Assembly (NCBI GenBank): GCA_019637155.1
Contig: JAHBWE010000003.1
Coordinates: forward strand, 186,001-250,000
DNA from: Labilithrix sp.
GTDB taxonomy: Bacteria; Myxococcota_A; Polyangia; Polyangiales; Polyangiaceae
Direction: 5' to 3'
DNA: 64,000 bases
Shown: in pieces, positions 32,278 through 44,120 of the stretch
Position numbering within the stretch: position 1 is the first letter of the stretch
Layout: each line of letters begins with the position of its first letter
Notes under the pieces: generated by a model
Databases searched by the model: none
What the model was told of the DNA's origin: nothing
What the model saw: only the letters and a program-made list of their open reading frames with translations
Translations under genes and position numbers: made by a program

Positions 32278-35200
32278 TTAGCTCGTCGCGGCCGGCTCGT
32301 CGTCCGCTTCGCCCGACGACGCGCCGAGGAGGACGGTGAGGTCGTCGTCGTCGAGATCGCCGCGCAGGACCGCGGCGGCGAGATCGCGCTTCGCGCGCTT
32401 CAACAGCGCGAGCTTGTCCTCGATCGTGCCCTCCGCGACGAGGCGAACGACGGTGACGGGTCGCGTCTGGCCGGGCCGGTGGGCGCGATCGGTCGCCTGC
32501 GCCTCCGCCGCTTCGTTCCACCACGGATCGAGGTGGATGACGGTGTCGGCGGCGGTGAGGTTCAGGCCCGCGCCGCCCGCCTTGAGCGAGATGAGGAAGA
32601 GCGGCGCGTCGCCTTCCTGGAAGCGAAGGACGGCGGCGTCGCGCTCGCGCGTCGCGCCGTCGAGGTACTCGTAGCGCACGCCGGCGCGATCGAGGTCGTC
32701 GCGCCAGAGCGTGAGCAGCTCCGTGAACTGCGAGAACACGAGCGCGCGACGGTCCTCCGAGACGAGCTCGCGCACGAGGTCGAGGAACGCGGCGCGCTTC
32801 GCGCTGTCGGCGGCGGACGCGTCCTCGTCGACGAGGCGTGGATCGCACGCCATCTGCCGCAAGCGGAGGATCGCGGTGAGCACCGAGAGCTCGACGCGCG
32901 CGCCCGCTCGTTTCTTCTCCTTCTTCGCGACCGCTTGCCGGAGCGCGATCGCGAGCGCGTCGTAGAGGCGCTTCTGCCGCGCGCCGAAGACGCACACGCG
33001 CTCGATCTCGGTCTTCGGCGGCAAGTCGGAGAGCACCTCCACCTTCGTGCGGCGGAGGACGAACGGGCGCACGAGCGCGCGGAGCTCCGCCGCGACCGCG
33101 CCGTCGGGGCGGAACGTCATCGGCACCTCGTAGCGCTCGGTGAAGTCGGCGAGCGCGCCGAGCATGCCGGGGTTCGCGAAGGTGAGGAGCGACCACAGCT
33201 CCGCGAGGCGGTTCTCGACCGGCGTGCCCGTGAGCGCGATACGCATCTCGGCGTCGAGCCGCCGCGCCGCGCGCGACGTCTCCGCGCCCGGGTTCTTCAC
33301 GTTCTGCGCCTCGTCGAGGACGACCGCGCGGAACCGCGTCTTGACGAGCCGCTCCGCCTCGTTCCGCATGATCCCGTACGACACGAGCACGACGTCGGCG
33401 TCGGCGAAGCTCGCTCCGCGGCGGTACCGCGCGACGCGGAGGTCGGGCGTGAAGCGCTCCGCCTCGCGCGCCCACGTCCCGAGCATCGAGGTCGGACAGA
33501 CGACGAGCGAGGGCTCTCCGCCCGCGTCTTCCTTCCAGCGCGCGAGGAACGCGAGCGTCGTCAGCGTCTTGCCGAGGCCCATGTCGTCGGCGAGGAGGCC
33601 GCCGGCGCCGACGCGCTGGAGGTGCTGCAGCCAGGCGAGGCCTTCGAGCTGGTAGGGGCGGAGCGCGGCGGAGAGGGCGCGCGGGAGCGCGGCGAGAGCG
33701 GGCCGCGCGCGCGCGGCGGTGCGCGGATCGATCGTGACGCGCACGTTCTCGCCCGCGAGCGCGCGCCAGCGCTCGAGGCGGCCGAGCTGATGCGACGGCA
33801 GGCGGAGCGACGCGTCGCGGAGGACGGCGTCGCCGAGGAGCGCCGCGACGTCCTCGGTCACGCGCGCGAGGGTGCCGTCGTCGAGCGCGATCCAGCGGCG
33901 GCCGCGCACGATCGCCTCGTGCAGCTCGGCGATCTCGACGACGAGCGCGCCGGCGCGGAACTCGAGCTCGGTGTCGAGCCAACCGACCTCGGAGCCGACG
34001 TGCACGTCGACCTCGACGGCAGGGCCCACGCGCGTCTTCGCGATCGACTCGGCGATGTGCACGTCGAAGCCGGCCGCGCGGAGCTCCTCCATCCCGCCCT
34101 GCCACAGCCGCACCGCGGACTCCTCGTACGCGACGAGCTCGCCTTCTCCTTCGAAGGAGAGGCCCGCCGCTTCGGCGCGCGCGACCGCTTCGTCTTCCGC
34201 CGCGCGATCGCGGGTGTCGTTCGGCTGCCGCCCGATGCGGAAGCGGCCGGCGCGATACACCGCCCACAGCTCGCCGCGCACGTCGAGGGGGGTGCCGCCG
34301 AGGCGGAGCTCGAAGGTGGGGCGTTCGAGCGGCGGGAGGCCCAGCGCGTGCGCGGACGGGAGGTCGATCCCGAGGCCGCCGCCGCGCGCGAGGATCGCGC
34401 GGCCGACGCGTTCGTCCTCGTCGAGCGGCAGCGACGGGACGCGCTGCATCCCGAGCGCGGCGTCGAGATCGACGTCGGGCGCGACGGGGAAGAAGCCGCG
34501 CGCGGGTCCGCTCCAGAGCCACGGGAACGCGCCGGCGAAGAGGACCGCGTCGGAGGCGGCGGCGATCGTGGCGCCGCTCTCGGCGCGCCATCGCACGACG
34601 AGCCGCTCCCCTTCCCGCTCGACGCGCGGGCGCACGCGATCGCGCGCGAAGCGGAGGTGTCCCTTGAAGCGCTCGCCGAACGCGCCGATCTCGTCCTTCA
34701 GGAGCTCCACCACGAGCGACGCCTGCCCGCGCGACGCGACGAGCGCTTGCTTGTCGGCGTGATGCGGCGCCGTGAGGTCGACGAGCGCGCGGCGCCGCTG
34801 CGAGAGCCTGAGCGCGAGCACGTCCTTCGCCGGGATGACGCGCGTGGTGCCGCGGCGGCGATGACGGAGCATGATCGCGGAGCGCCCGTCCGCGAGCGTG
34901 GTGATCTCGACCGCGATCTCGAGCTCGGCGTCGTCGAAGTCCCCTCGCGGCAGCCAGGCGGCGATCCGATCGTCGAGCGTCCGCGCCTCGAGCGCCGCGA
35001 CACGCACGGCGGGGAGCGCGTCGACGAGGTCGAGCACCGACCGCGCCTCGATCGCCGCATCGTCGACCTCGCGCGGCACGGACGCCGGCGGGTGCGTTCG
35101 GTAGAGCGCGGCGCGAAGCGCCGGGGCGAAGGCGACGTCGACGAGCAGCCACACCGCGTGCTCGCACAACCGCGGGTGCCTGCACGCGCACGCGACATCG

Positions 35201-35508
35201 ATGACCGCCGCGCTCGGCTCGCTCGCGCGCCCGCCGCCCTCGCGGCTCGCAGGTGACGCGCTCGGGCGCGCCCGTGGCGGCGGCGAAGCGCCGGGGTGTG
35301 GGGGCTCCGTGCGGACGCGGAGCGCGACCTTCATCGGGGTCGTGAGGCGACCGCTCTCGGTGTCGACGATGGACGCGGTGAGGCGGCCGGCGTCGTCGAG
35401 CGCCGGCAGCTCGGCGTAGATGCGCGATCGCGCGAGCGCTGCATCGACCGTCGCTGCGCCGAAGCGATCGTCCACGAACGACGGGTCGATCGCCGCGAGC
35501 CAGCTCAC
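32278..35508 (-). CDS. SNF2-family helicase with SWIM zinc finger
   Basis: 1076 aa from GTG 35508 (MSWLAAIDPSFVDDRFG); longer readings upstream are low-complexity. SWIM motif: Cys107, Cys109, Cys115, His117 (VACACRHPRLCEH). A large middle region (about 130-600) resembles the SNF2-associated N-terminal domain. The ATPase has DDMGLGKT (641-648), LDEAQNVKNP (731-740), ALTGTPVENR, then the C-lobe with VFSQFTELL, LKAGGAGLNLTAADTVIHLD and RAHRPGQ. It is a dsDNA translocase, likely remodelling protein-DNA complexes. It heads the operon with two propeller proteins. Confidence 0.92.
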   Translation of the reverse strand: MSWLAAIDPSFVDDRFGAATVDAALARSRIYAELPALDDAGRLTASIVDTESGRLTTPMKVALRVRTEPPHPGASPPPRARPSASPASREGGGRASEPSAAVIDVACACRHPRLCEHAVWLLVDVAFAPALRAALYRTHPPASVPREVDDAAIEARSVLDLVDALPAVRVAALEARTLDDRIAAWLPRGDFDDAELEIAVEITTLADGRSAIMLRHRRRGTTRVIPAKDVLALRLSQRRRALVDLTAPHHADKQALVASRGQASLVVELLKDEIGAFGERFKGHLRFARDRVRPRVEREGERLVVRWRAESGATIAAASDAVLFAGAFPWLWSGPARGFFPVAPDVDLDAALGMQRVPSLPLDEDERVGRAILARGGGLGIDLPSAHALGLPPLERPTFELRLGGTPLDVRGELWAVYRAGRFRIGRQPNDTRDRAAEDEAVARAEAAGLSFEGEGELVAYEESAVRLWQGGMEELRAAGFDVHIAESIAKTRVGPAVEVDVHVGSEVGWLDTELEFRAGALVVEIAELHEAIVRGRRWIALDDGTLARVTEDVAALLGDAVLRDASLRLPSHQLGRLERWRALAGENVRVTIDPRTAARARPALAALPRALSAALRPYQLEGLAWLQHLQRVGAGGLLADDMGLGKTLTTLAFLARWKEDAGGEPSLVVCPTSMLGTWAREAERFTPDLRVARYRRGASFADADVVLVSYGIMRNEAERLVKTRFRAVVLDEAQNVKNPGAETSRAARRLDAEMRIALTGTPVENRLAELWSLLTFANPGMLGALADFTERYEVPMTFRPDGAVAAELRALVRPFVLRRTKVEVLSDLPPKTEIERVCVFGARQKRLYDALAIALRQAVAKKEKKRAGARVELSVLTAILRLRQMACDPRLVDEDASAADSAKRAAFLDLVRELVSEDRRALVFSQFTELLTLWRDDLDRAGVRYEYLDGATRERDAAVLRFQEGDAPLFLISLKAGGAGLNLTAADTVIHLDPWWNEAAEAQATDRAHRPGQTRPVTVVRLVAEGTIEDKLALLKRAKRDLAAAVLRGDLDDDDLTVLLGASSGEADDEPAATS

Positions 35509-35572
35509 GTCTTCGCGTCCCTGCCGTCGTGGCGCTGCCCAGCCCCGAAGGCATCGATCGCCGTGGGCCGGG

Positions 35573-36928
35573 TCACCGCTTCTTCGGGTCCTTTTCTGGC
35601 TTGCCGGGGATGCCGCCGCGTGGATGCACGTAGACGATCTGCTTCGATACCTCGCGGTAGCGTTCGCGTATCTCCTTCGCGAGGTCGGGGCTCTCGCGCC
35701 AGAGGTCCTTCTTTTCGCCGGGGTCGGACTCGAGGTCGAAGAGCGAGAAGCGGTAGTCGTCGCCGAACGCGATGAGCTTGTACTTTCCATGGATCAGCGC
35801 GCGGCGGCGCTCGTTGTGATCGTCCTCCGGCAGGTCGACGACGACGTCGCGCTCCTCCGGCGTCGCGCCGTCGATCTCCGGGAGCAGGCTCTTGCCGTGC
35901 ATCGGCGGCACGTCCTTCATCCCCACCAGCTCCGCGATCGTGGCGGGGATGTCGATCCCGGAGCGCGGTACGTCGATCGTGCGCGGCTCTCGGCCCGGGA
36001 CCTTCGCGAAGAGCGGGACCCGCACGAGCTCCTCCCAGACCTCGTGCGCGTGGCGCCAGACGTTGTGCTCGCCGAAGCCCTCGCCGTGATCGGCGCTGAC
36101 GATGATCGCCGTCTTCTTCCCCCACGGCTGGCTCTCCACGAAATCGAGGAGCTTGCCGATCCACATGTCCGTCCAGAAGACCTCCTCGTCGTAGAGGTCG
36201 CGGCTCTTCGTCCCGAAGTGCGGGCTCTCCGCGTGCGAGAAGTACTTGTCGTGGACGTCCATGTAGTGGAACCACGCGACGAACGGCTTGTCGTCCTTCG
36301 CCGCCTCGGTCATCAGATCGATCGCGATCGGCGTGAGCTTGTCGCTCGTGATGTACGGGTCCGTCGTGTAGTCGAACTGGAGGTTCGGGACGATCTTCCA
36401 GGTGCTGAAGCCGTGCTCGAAGCCCGAACCCGGCGGATTGAAATACATGTGCGCGTGCGCGCCCACGCACGAGATCCCCTCCGCCGAGAGGTTCTTGCAG
36501 AGAAACTCCTTCGGATCGAGGTAGCGCGTGAAAAACTGCCCCGTCCGCTGCAGCTCCGACGGGTACTTCCCGGTGAGGAAGCCCGGGATGCTCTTCGACG
36601 TGAACGACGACGTCGAATACGCGCGCGTCCAGGCGACCGATTGCTTGTAGAGCGCAGACAAACGCGGCGCGATCGGCCGCTCGTAGCCGGCCCACGGCAT
36701 GTCGGCGCGGAGCGAGTCGACGGTGACGAGGAGGACGTTGAAAGGCCCCTTGTCCAGGGTGGCCGCAGCGGCCGCCTCGAGCGCGGCGTCGACCGCCGCG
36801 TCGGGCGGCGGCCCGGCGTCGAGCACCCCCGCCTCCGCCGGAGCCGGCGGCGTGCGCGTGCACCCGAGCGCGAGCGCCGCGACGACGAGGGCTACTTGTC
36901 CTTCAGGACGCAGTGTTTGTTCTCGCAC
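35573..36928 (-). CDS. Lipoprotein of the sulfatase / alkaline phosphatase superfamily
   Basis: 451 aa from GTG 36928, overlapping the upstream gene by 37 nt; this is the only start that keeps the signal (VALVVAALALGC, lipobox Cys about 23). The N-terminal metal-binding strand is LLVTVDSLRADM, the C-terminal metal site is SADHGEGFGEH. The usual nucleophile motif CxPxR is absent; in its place is SFTSKSIPGFLTGKYP, with Thr or Ser as candidate nucleophile. It may thus be a Ser/Thr-type phosphotransferase or esterase rather than a formylglycine sulfatase. Substrate unknown; location periplasm or surface. Confidence 0.8.
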   Translation of the reverse strand: MREQTLRPEGQVALVVAALALGCTRTPPAPAEAGVLDAGPPPDAAVDAALEAAAAATLDKGPFNVLLVTVDSLRADMPWAGYERPIAPRLSALYKQSVAWTRAYSTSSFTSKSIPGFLTGKYPSELQRTGQFFTRYLDPKEFLCKNLSAEGISCVGAHAHMYFNPPGSGFEHGFSTWKIVPNLQFDYTTDPYITSDKLTPIAIDLMTEAAKDDKPFVAWFHYMDVHDKYFSHAESPHFGTKSRDLYDEEVFWTDMWIGKLLDFVESQPWGKKTAIIVSADHGEGFGEHNVWRHAHEVWEELVRVPLFAKVPGREPRTIDVPRSGIDIPATIAELVGMKDVPPMHGKSLLPEIDGATPEERDVVVDLPEDDHNERRRALIHGKYKLIAFGDDYRFSLFDLESDPGEKKDLWRESPDLAKEIRERYREVSKQIVYVHPRGGIPGKPEKDPKKR

Positions 36929-37401
36929 GCGACCTTGCGGTCCTTGCACTCGGGCGCCGGCCCGGGCTTCAGCTTCGCGCAGTCGTTGTCGTTGTACTTC
37001 TTGCACTGATCGTCCTGCGTCTTCTTGGCGACGGCGTTCCAGTCCTTCTCGAGCGACTTCGGGATCGCGGCGGTGACGCAGGTGAAGCCGCACGCGCGCC
37101 CCTTCACGCCCACGCAGTCCGCGTCCTTCTTGCATTCCTTGTCGACCGCGATGCGCTCGGCATCCATCGCCAGCTGCGCGTCGTCCTGGAGCTTGGCGCA
37201 CTCCGCGACCTTCGGGTCTTCCTTCGGCCCCGCGTCGGCCTCCTCCGGCGCCGCCCCCGCGTCGGGGACGTCGGGCGGCGCGGTGACCGCCGTCGGCGGC
37301 GCGGTCACGGGCTCCGGCTTCGGGTCGGAGCCGCACGCGAGGACGAGCGCGGCGGTCGCGGCGAAGGCGAGGAATCGCTGGGTAGGTCCGCTGGTCTTCA
37401 T
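36892..37401 (-). CDS. Cys-rich small lipoprotein
   Basis: 169 aa from ATG 37401. Signal ends AALVLAC (Cys about 21); a Pro/Asp/Ala linker covers 25-62; the mature domain has 10 Cys in short spacings (VDKECKKDADCVGVKGRACG, DDQCKKYNDNDC, ECKDRKVACENKHCV), implying five disulfides. Such domains are common in Polyangiales and have no known function. Upstream of and overlapping the sulfatase-fold gene, so probably co-expressed. Confidence 0.65.
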   Translation of the reverse strand: MKTSGPTQRFLAFAATAALVLACGSDPKPEPVTAPPTAVTAPPDVPDAGAAPEEADAGPKEDPKVAECAKLQDDAQLAMDAERIAVDKECKKDADCVGVKGRACGFTCVTAAIPKSLEKDWNAVAKKTQDDQCKKYNDNDCAKLKPGPAPECKDRKVACENKHCVLKDK

Positions 37402-37475
37402 CGGGCGGGAATCTCGCACGGAACGAGGCTTTTCAGGGAAGATTTCCGCCGCGACCCGGCGCATGCTGGGCCGTC

Positions 37476-38039
37476 ATGCGCCTCCGCGTCGCCGCCGCCG
37501 CGCTCGCCGTCGCCGCGACGTCGATCGCCCCCGAGGCGCGCGCCGCGGAGACGGAGTGGTACGGCTGGCAGACGATCGCCCTCGACGCGAGCGCGTTGGC
37601 CCTCGTCGCGATCGGCGCCGGCGCGGACAACGCCGAGCGCGCGTTCCCGTTCGGGGTGGCGGGCTACGGCACCTACCTCCTCGGCGCTCCGATCGTCCAC
37701 GTCGTCCATGATCACGTCGGGCGCGCGTTCGGCGACTTGGGGATCCGCCTCCTGGCCCCGCCGCTCACCGCGATCGCCGGGCTCGCGATCGCCTCCGCCG
37801 CGGCCGGCGGCGACAGCGGTACCGACGAGCGCGTCGACGCGGCCCTCACCGGCACGCTCGTCGGGGCCGTCGTCGGCGTCCTCGGAGCGAGCGCGCTCGA
37901 CGCCGGCGTCCTCGCCTGGGAGGACGAGCCGGCGGCGAAGGCGGAGAAGAAGACCGCCGCGCGGACGGGCCCCACGATCGCGCCGAGCGTCGCGCCGACG
38001 CGGAGCGGCTTCGCGGCGGGGCTCACCGGGACGTTCTGA
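37476..38039 (+). CDS. Hypothetical exported membrane protein
   Basis: 187 aa. A signal peptide (VAAAALAVAATSIAPEARA) is followed by three hydrophobic segments (IALDASALALVAIGAG, IRLLAPPLTAIAGLAIASAAA, GTLVGAVVGVLGASALDAG). The HVVHDHVGRAFGDL stretch has three His. No family recognised. It is divergent from the Cys-rich lipoprotein and its 3' end overlaps the convergent gene by 17 bp. Confidence 0.6.
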   Translation: MRLRVAAAALAVAATSIAPEARAAETEWYGWQTIALDASALALVAIGAGADNAERAFPFGVAGYGTYLLGAPIVHVVHDHVGRAFGDLGIRLLAPPLTAIAGLAIASAAAGGDSGTDERVDAALTGTLVGAVVGVLGASALDAGVLAWEDEPAAKAEKKTAARTGPTIAPSVAPTRSGFAAGLTGTF

Positions 38040-40284
38040 GGCAGCGCTCGATCATCCGCAGCGTCGCGTCGCGCCGGCCGCCGGCCGCGCCCGCGAACGG
38101 ATCGCTCGGCGACGCGATCGCCGCCTTCACCCGCTCGAGCGCGGCCGCGTCGGAGAGCGCGCACGCCGCGATCGCGCGCTGGCGCAACGTCTCGCGCGCG
38201 ATGCGGGCGGTCGGGAGCTCTCCTTCGAGCGCGCGATCGAGGCTCGCGGCGCCGCGCTCGTAGAAGCCGCGCTGGAGCAGGTTGCGACCGGCGAGGTAGC
38301 TCGCGAGCGGGGCGTCGCCCCAGCGTCCGAGCGCGATGCCGGCGACGAAGTGATCGGGGCCGTGCGCGGCGTCGCCGAGGAGGAGCGCGAGGACGGCGCC
38401 CTCCGCGGCCGGATCCTCCGTCGCGACGCGCTTCACCTCGAGCGTGCGCGCGGCGTCCTCGTCGACGCTCTTCGCCGCGAGCGTCGCGTAGCGTGCGCGC
38501 GCGGGCGCGAGGTCCCCGTCGATGAAGTCGGCGTCCGCGAGCGCCTCCTCCGCGCGATCGCGATAGGTCCGCGGCACGTCCTCGCGCTTCGCGAGCGACT
38601 CGAGCTCGGCGCGCCCCGCCTCGCGATCGGTGTGCCTCCGCATCGTCACCGCGCGCGACTGCGCCGACGCGTGATCGCGCGCGTCCCGCGCGAGCGCCTT
38701 CTCGTAGAGCCGGATCGCTTCGGCGAAGCGCTGCGTGTCGCGGCAGACGTCGGCCTCGTGCCGGATCGCGTCGACGGCGTGCGGGCATCGCCGCCCGAAG
38801 AGGCCGGGGCGGTTGAACTTGGCGCGCGCGAAGCTCTCGGCCTCGGGCGGGAGCGGCACCGTCTTCAGGTACGCGCGGAACTCGGCGTCGAGCGTGGGCC
38901 ACCCCGCGCCGGTCGCCTCCTCCACCGTCGCGCCCGCGTACCACGCGCGCACCTTGTCCATGCCGCGCGTCTTGCCGACGAAGTCGATGAACGCGCCGGC
39001 GAGGGTGTAGCTCTTCGACGACGCGTCGCCGAGGAAGCCGAGCGAGAAGACGCGCTGCATCGGCGGGAGGATGTCGATCTCCATCATCGCGCGCGCCCAC
39101 TGCTCGTCGGTGAGGTCCTCGTCGTCGGGCGACGCGAACACGGCGACGCCTTCGATGAGGCCCGGGTTCGGGACGAGCCCGCCCACGGTGCCGGCGATGC
39201 GGAACGGCCCGTGCCCGAAGCTGCCCGCGATCACGTGCGCGAGCTCGTGGCCGAGGACGGGGTGCGGGTAGCCGCCGAGCTGGAGGTACACCTCCTCGCG
39301 CCACGGCTTCGCGATGTACGTGTGCGCCGCGCCCATCAGCCGCCGCTTGTCGTTCTCGTCGCGGAAGAAGAACGCGCGGATCCGCGCCGGCCCCTTCGTC
39401 CCGAGCCGCTCCTCCACCGCCGCCACCTCCTCGTCGCAGTCCTTCACGAGGAGGTTCGCCTCCTGCTCCCGCGTCGTCGACGGATACACGACGTCGCAGC
39501 GCACGCCGCGCTTCTCCGCGCCGAGGTCGGCGACGATCGACTCCGTCGTGCTGAAGTGCCCGAGCTTCCAGCCGGCGATGACGAGCTGGGCGCTCGCGAA
39601 CATCGCGAGGAACGCGAGGAGCCCGCGCGCGCGCGTCGACAGGGCGGTGAGGTCGAGGACGTGCCCGCGCTCGGTGCGCCGCAGGATCGACGCCGCGAGC
39701 GCGAGCGCGACGAGGGTACAAAACGATCCGAGGCGGTAGGTGAGGAGCGCGGCGCCGGGCTCGATGACGGTGTCGTAGAGCGTGCCGCTGAAGAACCCGA
39801 CGAACGGGTCGTAGGCGAAGATCATCGCCGACGAGTAGAAGCGCCAGAGCGACACGAGCACGCCGCCGACGGGCGCGACGAGGCAGAGGAGCACCGTCAG
39901 AGAGCGGCGCTTCGGCCGCGCGAGCTCGCCGACGACCGCCCCCCACGCGCCGCCCATCATCGCCCCGACGCCGGCGGTGAGCGCGAAGTAAAGGAGCGCG
40001 CCGCCGACCTCGCAGATGCCGACCCGGAGCACGTGGAGGAACGCGGTGAGCAGCGAGATCCCGGCGTACGCGAGCCCGCCCGCGAGCCCGTGCCCGAGGA
40101 GCTCGCTCGGCGTCCTCGACCGCGGCGCGAACCGAGCGGTGGCGATCGCGGCCGCGAGCGGAGCGACGAGCCCGGTGGCGAGCGAGTGCTCGTACCCGGG
40201 CCCGCCGAACAGCGGCAAGAACCCGATCGCGGTCATCAGGACGAAGACGACGATCGCGCCAATCGCGAAGGGACCACGGAGCAT
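38023..40284 (-). CDS. Polytopic membrane protein with gluzincin peptidase domain and TPRs
   Basis: 753 aa from ATG 40284 (GTG 40293 also possible). Residues 1-230 have about six membrane segments. A soluble peptidase domain follows: VLGHELAHVIAG (HExxH) and, 40 residues on, LIEGVAVF supplying the third ligand Glu, the gluzincin or peptidase-MA pattern. The last 250 residues are TPR-like helices (FAEAIRLYEKALARDARD, FYERGAASLDRALEGEL). It is a membrane metallopeptidase with a repeat scaffold; substrate unknown. 36 bp from the divergent gene at 40321. Confidence 0.75.
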   Translation of the reverse strand: MLRGPFAIGAIVVFVLMTAIGFLPLFGGPGYEHSLATGLVAPLAAAIATARFAPRSRTPSELLGHGLAGGLAYAGISLLTAFLHVLRVGICEVGGALLYFALTAGVGAMMGGAWGAVVGELARPKRRSLTVLLCLVAPVGGVLVSLWRFYSSAMIFAYDPFVGFFSGTLYDTVIEPGAALLTYRLGSFCTLVALALAASILRRTERGHVLDLTALSTRARGLLAFLAMFASAQLVIAGWKLGHFSTTESIVADLGAEKRGVRCDVVYPSTTREQEANLLVKDCDEEVAAVEERLGTKGPARIRAFFFRDENDKRRLMGAAHTYIAKPWREEVYLQLGGYPHPVLGHELAHVIAGSFGHGPFRIAGTVGGLVPNPGLIEGVAVFASPDDEDLTDEQWARAMMEIDILPPMQRVFSLGFLGDASSKSYTLAGAFIDFVGKTRGMDKVRAWYAGATVEEATGAGWPTLDAEFRAYLKTVPLPPEAESFARAKFNRPGLFGRRCPHAVDAIRHEADVCRDTQRFAEAIRLYEKALARDARDHASAQSRAVTMRRHTDREAGRAELESLAKREDVPRTYRDRAEEALADADFIDGDLAPARARYATLAAKSVDEDAARTLEVKRVATEDPAAEGAVLALLLGDAAHGPDHFVAGIALGRWGDAPLASYLAGRNLLQRGFYERGAASLDRALEGELPTARIARETLRQRAIAACALSDAAALERVKAAIASPSDPFAGAAGGRRDATLRMIERCLRTSR

Positions 40285-40320
40285 GGCGCGCACTCGAAGA
40301 GGGCGTGTAGCATCGCGCGA

Positions 40321-40638
40321 ATGCAGGTTCTGCGTAAGGCCTCGTTTCTCGTCGCGGCGCTGGTGGTCGGCGCGGCGGCGGCGTGCGGGGCGACGGAGCC
40401 GGGGATGCCGAAAGATCCGTTCGGCGGGGCGGTCAACGTGAACGGCACGCCCGATCCGCAGAAGACCGACGTCGCGGGGAAGCCGGACACGACGAAGACG
40501 GGGACGGAGGGCAAGCCCGACCCGAGCAAGACGAATATCTCGAGCGGCCCCGCGGGCGGCGCGGTCAACCTCGGCGGCGCGCCCGACCTCTCGAAGACGA
40601 ACGTCGTCCGTGGTGGAAAGGACGGCGGAAGGAAATGA
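40321..40638 (+). CDS. Small lipoprotein with short internal repeats
   Basis: 105 aa. Signal ends GAAAACG (Cys about 22). The mature part repeats a motif of about 12 residues: GTPDPQKTDVAG, GKPDTTKTGTEG, GKPDPSKTNISS and GAPDLSKTNVVR, and a GGAVN pair flanks it. It is likely an unfolded surface tether. Divergent from the gluzincin gene; convergent with lon, 17 bp away. Confidence 0.6.
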   Translation: MQVLRKASFLVAALVVGAAAACGATEPGMPKDPFGGAVNVNGTPDPQKTDVAGKPDTTKTGTEGKPDPSKTNISSGPAGGAVNLGGAPDLSKTNVVRGGKDGGRK

Positions 40639-40655
40639 CCCCGCGCCGGTGAGCG

Positions 40656-43028
<2,373 letters not shown>

Positions 43029-43077
43029 TCTGGGCTCCTCTCAGGTTACTCGCGCGCGGGGTAAGATCATCTGCCGA

Positions 43078-44100
43078 ATGCGTGGGCTCCCGCTCCAGCG
43101 CCGGCATTTCCTGGCTGGGCTCGGTCTCGCCGCCTGCACGCGGCAGAACGGGGCCTCGGCGCCGCGCCGCCCCCGCGCCGCGGTCGAGCTGTACTCGGTC
43201 TACGATCTGCCCGCGACCGACGCCCGCAGCCGCGAGCTCTCCGGGATCGCGTGGGACGGGGCGACGCGCTCGCTCTGGGCGGTGCAGGACGAGTCGGCGC
43301 TCATCGTCCGCCTCGCGCCGAACGCCGACTTCACGCGCTGGGACTTCGCCGAGATGGTCCACGTCACGTGTGGAGGACCGGTCGATCTCGAAGGTCTCGT
43401 CATGACGAAGGACGGCTTCATCGTCGCGAGCGAGGAGGGCCCGCGCGTGATCGAGATCTCGCGCACGGGCCAGTTCGTCCGCGAGATCGTGCTGCCGGAG
43501 CGCTTCCGCGACGCGCGGCACAACCAGAGCCTCGAGTCGCTCACGCTCACGCCGAGCGGGCGCTGGCTCTTCACCACGACCGAAGTCGCGCTGCCGCGGG
43601 ACGGCAGCGTCGCGACGCTCGAGGCCGGCACGCGCGTCCGCATCGTGCGGATCGATCGCGAGACCGGCGAGATCGACGAGTACGCCTACGCGACCGATCC
43701 CGCGCCCTACGCCACCGGCGACTGGGGCGTCTCGGACCTCGCCGCGGTCGGCGAGAACGAGCTCCTCGTGCTCGAGCGCGGCTGGACGCGGTACCGCGGC
43801 AACACCGCGCGCATCCACCGCGTCACGCTCGACGCGAGCACGAGCTGCGCCGCGATCGACGCGCTCTCCGCCGCGACGCCGGCGCTGACGAAGCGGCTCT
43901 TCGTCGACCTCGGCCAGCTCACGTTCCGCGGGCTGCCGGCGCCGAAGCAGCCGCAGTCGAGCCCGCTCATGGACAACTACGAGGGGCTCGCGATCGGACC
44001 GCGGCTCGAAGACGGTCGCGGATCGGTCATCGTCGTGAGCGACGACAACGCGCACGACAACCAGGTCGCGCGGATCCTCGTGCTCGCCGTGAGGACGTGA
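43078..44100 (+). CDS. Tat-exported phytase-esterase-like beta-propeller protein
   Basis: 340 aa from ATG 43078. Twin-Arg leader QRRHFLAGLGLAAC also carries a possible lipobox Cys. The rest matches the 'esterase-like activity of phytase' pattern: SGIAWDGATRSLWAVQDES, then DLEGLVMTKDGFIVASEEG, NQSLESLTLTPSGRWLFTT, SDLAAVGENELLVLERGW and DNYEGLAIGP. A six-bladed propeller on the outer side, probably a phosphoesterase or lactonase-like enzyme. Divergent from lon by 49 bp. Confidence 0.8.
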   Translation: MRGLPLQRRHFLAGLGLAACTRQNGASAPRRPRAAVELYSVYDLPATDARSRELSGIAWDGATRSLWAVQDESALIVRLAPNADFTRWDFAEMVHVTCGGPVDLEGLVMTKDGFIVASEEGPRVIEISRTGQFVREIVLPERFRDARHNQSLESLTLTPSGRWLFTTTEVALPRDGSVATLEAGTRVRIVRIDRETGEIDEYAYATDPAPYATGDWGVSDLAAVGENELLVLERGWTRYRGNTARIHRVTLDASTSCAAIDALSAATPALTKRLFVDLGQLTFRGLPAPKQPQSSPLMDNYEGLAIGPRLEDGRGSVIVVSDDNAHDNQVARILVLAVRT

Positions 44101-44120
44101 CCCGTGATACGAGAGGGGCC

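Noticed and set aside
36913-40638. Long plus-strand frame to the small lipoprotein
   Set aside because: Only the last 105 codons from ATG 40321 have a signal peptide and normal composition; the rest is a shadow.
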